Positions 60,861-64,000 of a DNA stretch of 64,000 nt are shown in pieces. Under the pieces are notes generated by a model. The model searched no databases and had not been told where the DNA came from. It saw nothing but the letters and a program-made list of their open reading frames with translations. Within the stretch, counting starts at the first letter, position 1. Each line of letters starts with the position of its first letter. This stretch comes from Streptomyces chartreusis (GTDB lineage: Bacteria; Actinomycetota; Actinomycetes; Streptomycetales; Streptomycetaceae), in assembly GCF_008704715.1 (NCBI RefSeq), contig NZ_CP023689.1:4340001-4404000 (forward strand), written 5' to 3'. A program made the position numbers and the translations under genes.

Positions 60861-61589
60861 TTAGCCTGCCGCGAGGTGTTGGGAAGGGTTGGTGGGGGGT
60901 GGGGTCGGCTTGCGGCGGGGGAAGACCTCGCCGGGGGTCGGGATGGGGCGGGTCGGCTTCGGGGCGGGGGTGCGCTCGGGGCCGGGGTCGGGCTTGGGGG
61001 TGGCCGGCTTTTCTGCGGGCTTCTTGCGGGGTTGTTTGGCGGGTTCCTGGGCGGCGGCGGCCTGGGCCGGGACGTCGAGCGGGGTGCCGGGGGTGGGCGC
61101 GGGGGTGCCGGGGGTGCCGGGGGTGCCTGTGGAACGGCCTCCAGGAACGGCCTGGAGGTGGGTACGGGACGCCGGGATGATTGGCGTGGTGCGCGGGGCC
61201 GTCGGGTGGGCGGTGTCGCGCTCCAGGGGCAGGCAGCGGGCCAGGAGGGTGGCTGCGGTGGGGTTGCCGCGCAGGGCCCTGAGGGCGGCGAGATCCTCGG
61301 GGATCGGGGGGTAGCCGGCGCCGAGGGCCTCTTCGAGGAGGGTCAGGTAGCCGGCTGCGGTGCCGGGGAGGGCGGCGCGGTAGCGGGCGAGGTCGGCAAC
61401 CAGGAAGGCACGCAGTCGGGCGCCCTCGCGCATCGCCTCGTCTAGATTCTCGGCGAGACGGAGACAGGCCTCGACGTCCTGGGCCGGGGCGGGGCTGGGG
61501 GTCAGGGCAAGGTCGAGGGCGCGGCGGAGCACACGCAGCTCCTCCACGCCGAACGCCATGCCGCCGCGGGATCCGTATGGCGTGGGCAT
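60861..61589 (-). CDS. conserved Streptomyces protein with helical head and Pro-rich tail
   Basis: 242 residues starting MPTPYGSRGGMAFGVEELRV; the second ATG ten codons on is an alternative. Residues 1-120 are helical (ELRVLRRALDLALTPSPAPA, LDEAMREGARLRAFLVADLA, PGTAAGYLTLLEEALGAGYP). Residues 120-242 are a Pro/Ala/Thr/Lys-rich disordered tail with TPGTPGTPAPTPGTP repeats. No signal peptide or transmembrane segment. No function recognised. Confidence 0.75.
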   Translation of the reverse strand: MPTPYGSRGGMAFGVEELRVLRRALDLALTPSPAPAQDVEACLRLAENLDEAMREGARLRAFLVADLARYRAALPGTAAGYLTLLEEALGAGYPPIPEDLAALRALRGNPTAATLLARCLPLERDTAHPTAPRTTPIIPASRTHLQAVPGGRSTGTPGTPGTPAPTPGTPLDVPAQAAAAQEPAKQPRKKPAEKPATPKPDPGPERTPAPKPTRPIPTPGEVFPRRKPTPPPTNPSQHLAAG

Positions 61590-61738
61590 GCGCCGACGAT
61601 ACGCGCTAATCAGACAAACGCGGCATATGGGGGCGGTGTGGCGTGGGGTGACACTCGGGTGGGTGGGGTGCCTGCGGCGGCCTGTGCGGGTTCGGTGGGG
61701 GTTCGTGTAGCGCCTGCGGGTGGGGGGTGGGTCGGGGC

Positions 61739-61838
61739 CGTGCCGGGGGGTGTCCGTCCTCGGTCGGGCGGTTGCCCGGCGTCAGGAGGGTGCCCTTTTT
61801 TTGACGCCCGCCGCTGCGGGCGGACACCCCCCGGCACG
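61739..61838. repeat. 18-bp perfect inverted repeat around a T-tract
   Basis: Arms CGTGCCGGGGGGTGTCCG (61739-61756) and its exact reverse complement (61821-61838) are 64 bp apart, enclosing a TTTTTT run near 61796-61801. It could be a terminator-like fold, or the ends of a small non-autonomous element. Confidence 0.65.
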
Positions 61839-61940
61839 TCCCCTTGCCGCCGTACGCGGCTGCACCTCTCGACTCCGCCTGCTTCTTGCAGCCCGTCCTA
61901 CGTCGGTCCGCAACCATTCGGCCGGCCAGCCCCGCCCCTT

Positions 61941-61970
61941 CAGCCCGTCCGGCGTTTGAGGACGAGGCCG
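61941..61970. repeat. Streptomyces dispersed intergenic repeat
   Basis: The sequence CAGCCCGTCCGGCGTTTGAG followed by GACGAGG is one I know as frequently repeated between genes in Streptomyces genomes. Function unknown. It lies about 40 bp past the end of coaX. Confidence 0.6.
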
Positions 61971-62002
61971 TTCAGGCCGAAGCGGGGGCTGGGGCGGCGC
62001 GG

Positions 62003-62800
62003 TCACATGCGGGAGACGTTGCGTTCGTAGACCAGGCGGAGGCCGATCAGGGTCAGCCAGGGTTCGTGTTCGTCGATGACCGAGGATTCGCCCAGGACCA
62101 TGGGGGCGAGGCCGCCCGTGGCGATGACCGTGACGTCGTCGGGGTCGTCCGCGAGTTCGCGGGCCATGCGGTTGACCACGCCGTCGACCTGGCCCGCGAA
62201 GCCGTAGATGATGCCGGACTGCATGGCCTCGACCGTGTTCTTGCCGATGACGCTGCGGGGGCGGGCCACCTCGATCTTGCGGAGTTGGGCGCCGCGTACG
62301 CCCAGGGCCTCCACGGAGATCTCGATGCCGGGGGCGATGACGCCGCCGATGTACTCGCCGCGGGCGCTCACCGCGTCGAACGTCGTCGCCGTACCGAAGT
62401 CGACGACGATCGCCGGGCCGCCGTAGAGGTCGACCGCCGCGACCGCGTTGATGATGCGGTCGGCGCCGACCTCCTTGGGGTTGTCGGTGAGGATCGGGAC
62501 GCCCGTCTTCACGCCCGGTTCGACCAGGACGGCGGGGACGTCGCCGTAGTAGCGGCGGGTTACCTCGCGCAGTTCGTGGAGGACGGAGGGGACCGTCGCG
62601 CAGATGGCGATGCCGTCGATGCCGTCGCCCAGTTCGTCGCCGAGGAGCGGGTGCATGCCCATGAGGCCCTGGAGGAGGACCGCGAGCTCGTCCGCCGTGC
62701 GGCGGGCGTCCGTGGAGATGCGCCAGTGTTCGACGATTTCCTCGCCGTCGAAGAGGCCGAGGACGGTGTGCGTGTTGCCTACGTCGATGGTGAGCAGCAT
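62003..62800 (-). CDS. coaX: type III pantothenate kinase
   Basis: 265 residues. Phosphorylates pantothenate, the first step of CoA synthesis, without the feedback inhibition of CoaA. ASKHA fold: MLLTIDVGNTHTVLGLF (P-loop), GADRIINAVAA, VVDFGTATTFDAV and IAPGIEISVEAL. Starts 8 bp after nadC ends, so it is the last gene of the nadB-nadC-coaX unit, linking NAD and CoA cofactor supply. Confidence 0.96.
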   Translation of the reverse strand: MLLTIDVGNTHTVLGLFDGEEIVEHWRISTDARRTADELAVLLQGLMGMHPLLGDELGDGIDGIAICATVPSVLHELREVTRRYYGDVPAVLVEPGVKTGVPILTDNPKEVGADRIINAVAAVDLYGGPAIVVDFGTATTFDAVSARGEYIGGVIAPGIEISVEALGVRGAQLRKIEVARPRSVIGKNTVEAMQSGIIYGFAGQVDGVVNRMARELADDPDDVTVIATGGLAPMVLGESSVIDEHEPWLTLIGLRLVYERNVSRM

Positions 62801-62808
62801 GCCGGTTC

Positions 62809-63780
62809 CTACTCCGCCGCTCGCAGGTCCAGGCCGATGTCCAGGATCGGCGAGGAGTGGGTGAGGGCTCCGACGGCGAGGTAGTCGACGCCGGTGGTCG
62901 CGTACGCGCGGGCGTTGTCGAGGGTCAGGCGGCCCGAGGCTTCGAGGGCTGCTCGGCCGGCCACGATCGCCACCGCCTCCTCGCACTCGCCCGGCGTGAA
63001 GTTGTCCAGCAGGATCAGGTCCGCGCCGGCGTCCACGACCTCGCGGAGCTGGTGCAGGGTGTCCACCTCGACCTCGATGGCGAGGTCGGGGAAGGCCTCA
63101 CGGACCGCCTTGAAGGCCTGGGCGACCCCTCCCGCGGCCACTACGTGGTTGTCCTTCACCAGGGCCGCGTCCGACAGGGACATGCGGTGGTTGACCCCGC
63201 CTCCACAGCGCACCGCGTACTTCTCCAGGGCTCGCAGGCCCGGAGTCGTCTTGCGGGTGTCGCGGACCTTCGCCCCGGTGCCGTCCAGTACGTCCGCCCA
63301 CGCGCGCGTGGCCGTCGCGATGCCGGACAGGCGGCACAGGATGTTCAGCGCGCTGCGCTCGGCCGTCAGGAGGTCACGGGTGCGGGTGGTGATGGACAGG
63401 AGCTTGTCGCCCGCCTCCACCCGCTCGCCGTCCTCGACGTGGCGCTCGACCTCGAACTCGTCCTCGCAGACGATCGAGACGACCGCCTCGGCGACCCGGA
63501 GGCCCGCCACCACGCCCGCTTCACGGGCTACGAAGTCGGCCGTGGCCACTGCTTCCTCGGGGATCGTGGCGACGGTCGTCACGTCCACGCCGTGCGCCAG
63601 GTCCTCCTGGATGGCGACGTTCGCGATGTCCTCGACCTCGACGGGGTCCAGGCCCGCCTCGGCGAGGAGTTCGGCGAGTGCGGGGTCGAGGCCGCACTCC
63701 AGGTACTCCTCGCCACCGCCGCAGGCGCAGTCGTCGCCGCAGCCGCCGTTCGGGGCGAGGGGAAGGTCGGGGGTGGTCAC
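62809..63780 (-). CDS. nadC: nicotinate-nucleotide pyrophosphorylase (quinolinate phosphoribosyltransferase)
   Basis: 323 residues from GTG 63780 (VTTPDLPLAPNGG) with AGGAG 11 bp upstream. Converts quinolinate and PRPP to nicotinate mononucleotide. Core motifs: IQEDLAHGVDVTT, RSALNILCRLSGIAT, RDTRKTTPGLR, YAVRCGGGVNHRMSLSDAAL (in overlapping parts), KDNH and LDNFTP. The N-terminal CGDDCACGGGEEYLEC segment has four Cys, not part of the classical enzyme. It starts 5 bp after the nadB stop. Confidence 0.96.
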   Translation of the reverse strand: MTTPDLPLAPNGGCGDDCACGGGEEYLECGLDPALAELLAEAGLDPVEVEDIANVAIQEDLAHGVDVTTVATIPEEAVATADFVAREAGVVAGLRVAEAVVSIVCEDEFEVERHVEDGERVEAGDKLLSITTRTRDLLTAERSALNILCRLSGIATATRAWADVLDGTGAKVRDTRKTTPGLRALEKYAVRCGGGVNHRMSLSDAALVKDNHVVAAGGVAQAFKAVREAFPDLAIEVEVDTLHQLREVVDAGADLILLDNFTPGECEEAVAIVAGRAALEASGRLTLDNARAYATTGVDYLAVGALTHSSPILDIGLDLRAAE

Positions 63781-63785
63781 TGCTG

Positions 63786-64000
63786 TCACTGCTCCTGGGG
63801 ACGGGTCGGGGGGAAGTCTGCGGTGTCTGTGGTGTGCACGGCCAGTGTGCGGTCGGGGTTCAGGCGTACGACGATGTGGCGGCGCCATGAAGTGTCGTCG
63901 CGGTCGGGCTCGTCCTCGCGCCAGTGGCAGCCCCGGGTCTCCTCGCGCAGTTGTGCCGCGGCCACCAGGACCCGGGCCACGCAGAGGAGGTTCGTGGCCT
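63786..64000 (-). CDS. nadB: L-aspartate oxidase, 3' end only
   Basis: The C-terminal 70 residues are visible; the start is beyond the right edge. ATNLLCVARVLVAAAQLREE, TRGCHWREDEPDRDDTSWRR and HIVVRLN match the C-terminal helical domain of NadB. This domain has the conserved REETRGxHxR block, here with Cys before the His. NadB oxidises aspartate to iminoaspartate for quinolinate synthesis. The stop is 5 bp before the nadC start. Confidence 0.93.
   Translation of the reverse strand, partial: ATNLLCVARVLVAAAQLREETRGCHWREDEPDRDDTSWRRHIVVRLNPDRTLAVHTTDTADFPPTRPQEQ

Larger units (their letters stand above)
61590..62002. other. intergenic region with inverted repeat and Streptomyces dispersed repeat
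   Basis: 413 bp between two minus-strand genes; the open frames lack real codon bias. It contains an 18-bp inverted repeat with a T-tract (61739-61838) and, next to the coaX stop, a dispersed repeat of the CAGCCCGTCCGGCGTTTGAG type. It looks like a mobile-repeat landing site. Confidence 0.55.

Overview
This window is chromosomal DNA of a Streptomyces (very high GC, strong third-position GC bias, GTG/TTG starts, leaderless genes). Gene content and order follow the Streptomyces coelicolor core-chromosome block that I recall as rex-hemA ... bldN ... trpS1 ... sigE-cseABC ... clpC ... lsr2 ... nadBC. It is mostly conserved chromosome. No phage, IS element, CRISPR array or tRNA was recognised. Product names come from motif recognition and memory of the families, not from a search.

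Layout, left to right. 1-1.8 kb: hemA (cut by the window edge) and rex, with a Rex operator. 1.9-10.5 kb: a developmental block with a glutaredoxin-like protein, a HAD hydrolase, the ECF sigma factor BldN and its anti-sigma factor RsbN (with a probable sigma-BldN promoter), an acyltransferase and an epimerase, the 32-residue ribosomal protein bS22, a small BdtA-like HTH protein, a phosphatase-like protein and a SapA-like secreted protein. 10.5-14.4 kb: AcuC-type deacetylase, MFS transporter, VC0807-type membrane protein, HAD hydrolase. 14.4-20.3 kb: a complete rRNA operon on the minus strand (16S-23S-5S, no spacer tRNA). Divergent from it is an auxiliary tryptophanyl-tRNA synthetase gene with a Trp-Trp leader peptide and attenuator. 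21.5-36.2 kb: proC, an ABC exporter pair, a methyltransferase, small membrane and SH3 proteins, a Ser/Thr kinase with a PQQ-type propeller, ilvD, sugar isomerase/TetR, a Ppx/GppA phosphatase, a Cys-rich protein and a large BACON-domain protein with sigma-like and anti-sigma-like parts. 36.4-45.4 kb: radA-disA (c-di-AMP synthesis), mutY and the cell-envelope stress operon sigE-cseA-cseB-cseC. 45.5-49.5 kb: VOC/AraC pair, a DHA2 drug exporter divergent from a TetR repressor with a striking operator-like inverted repeat, and a LytM endopeptidase.

49.9-54.7 kb is the most accessory-looking part. A 1015-residue NACHT NTPase with C-terminal leucine-rich repeats (a bacterial NLR-like protein) has, 1.7 kb upstream, an out-of-frame, internally deleted relative that keeps only the N-terminal motif and the LRR end. 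A secreted HAD phosphatase lies between them. Both NACHT copies contain a TTA codon, so expression of the intact one should depend on bldA.

54.8-64 kb: clpC with a match to the ClgR box, an uncharacterised protein, lsr2 with a palindrome inside its promoter spacer, an ArgA-like acetyltransferase with an orphan BlaI-type repressor, two small conserved proteins, and nadB (cut by the edge)-nadC-coaX for NAD and CoA biosynthesis. Regulation is the common thread: redox (Rex), development (BldN/RsbN, BldD-like sites), tryptophan supply (attenuation), envelope stress (SigE/Cse), proteolysis (ClpC/ClgR) and nucleoid silencing (Lsr2).
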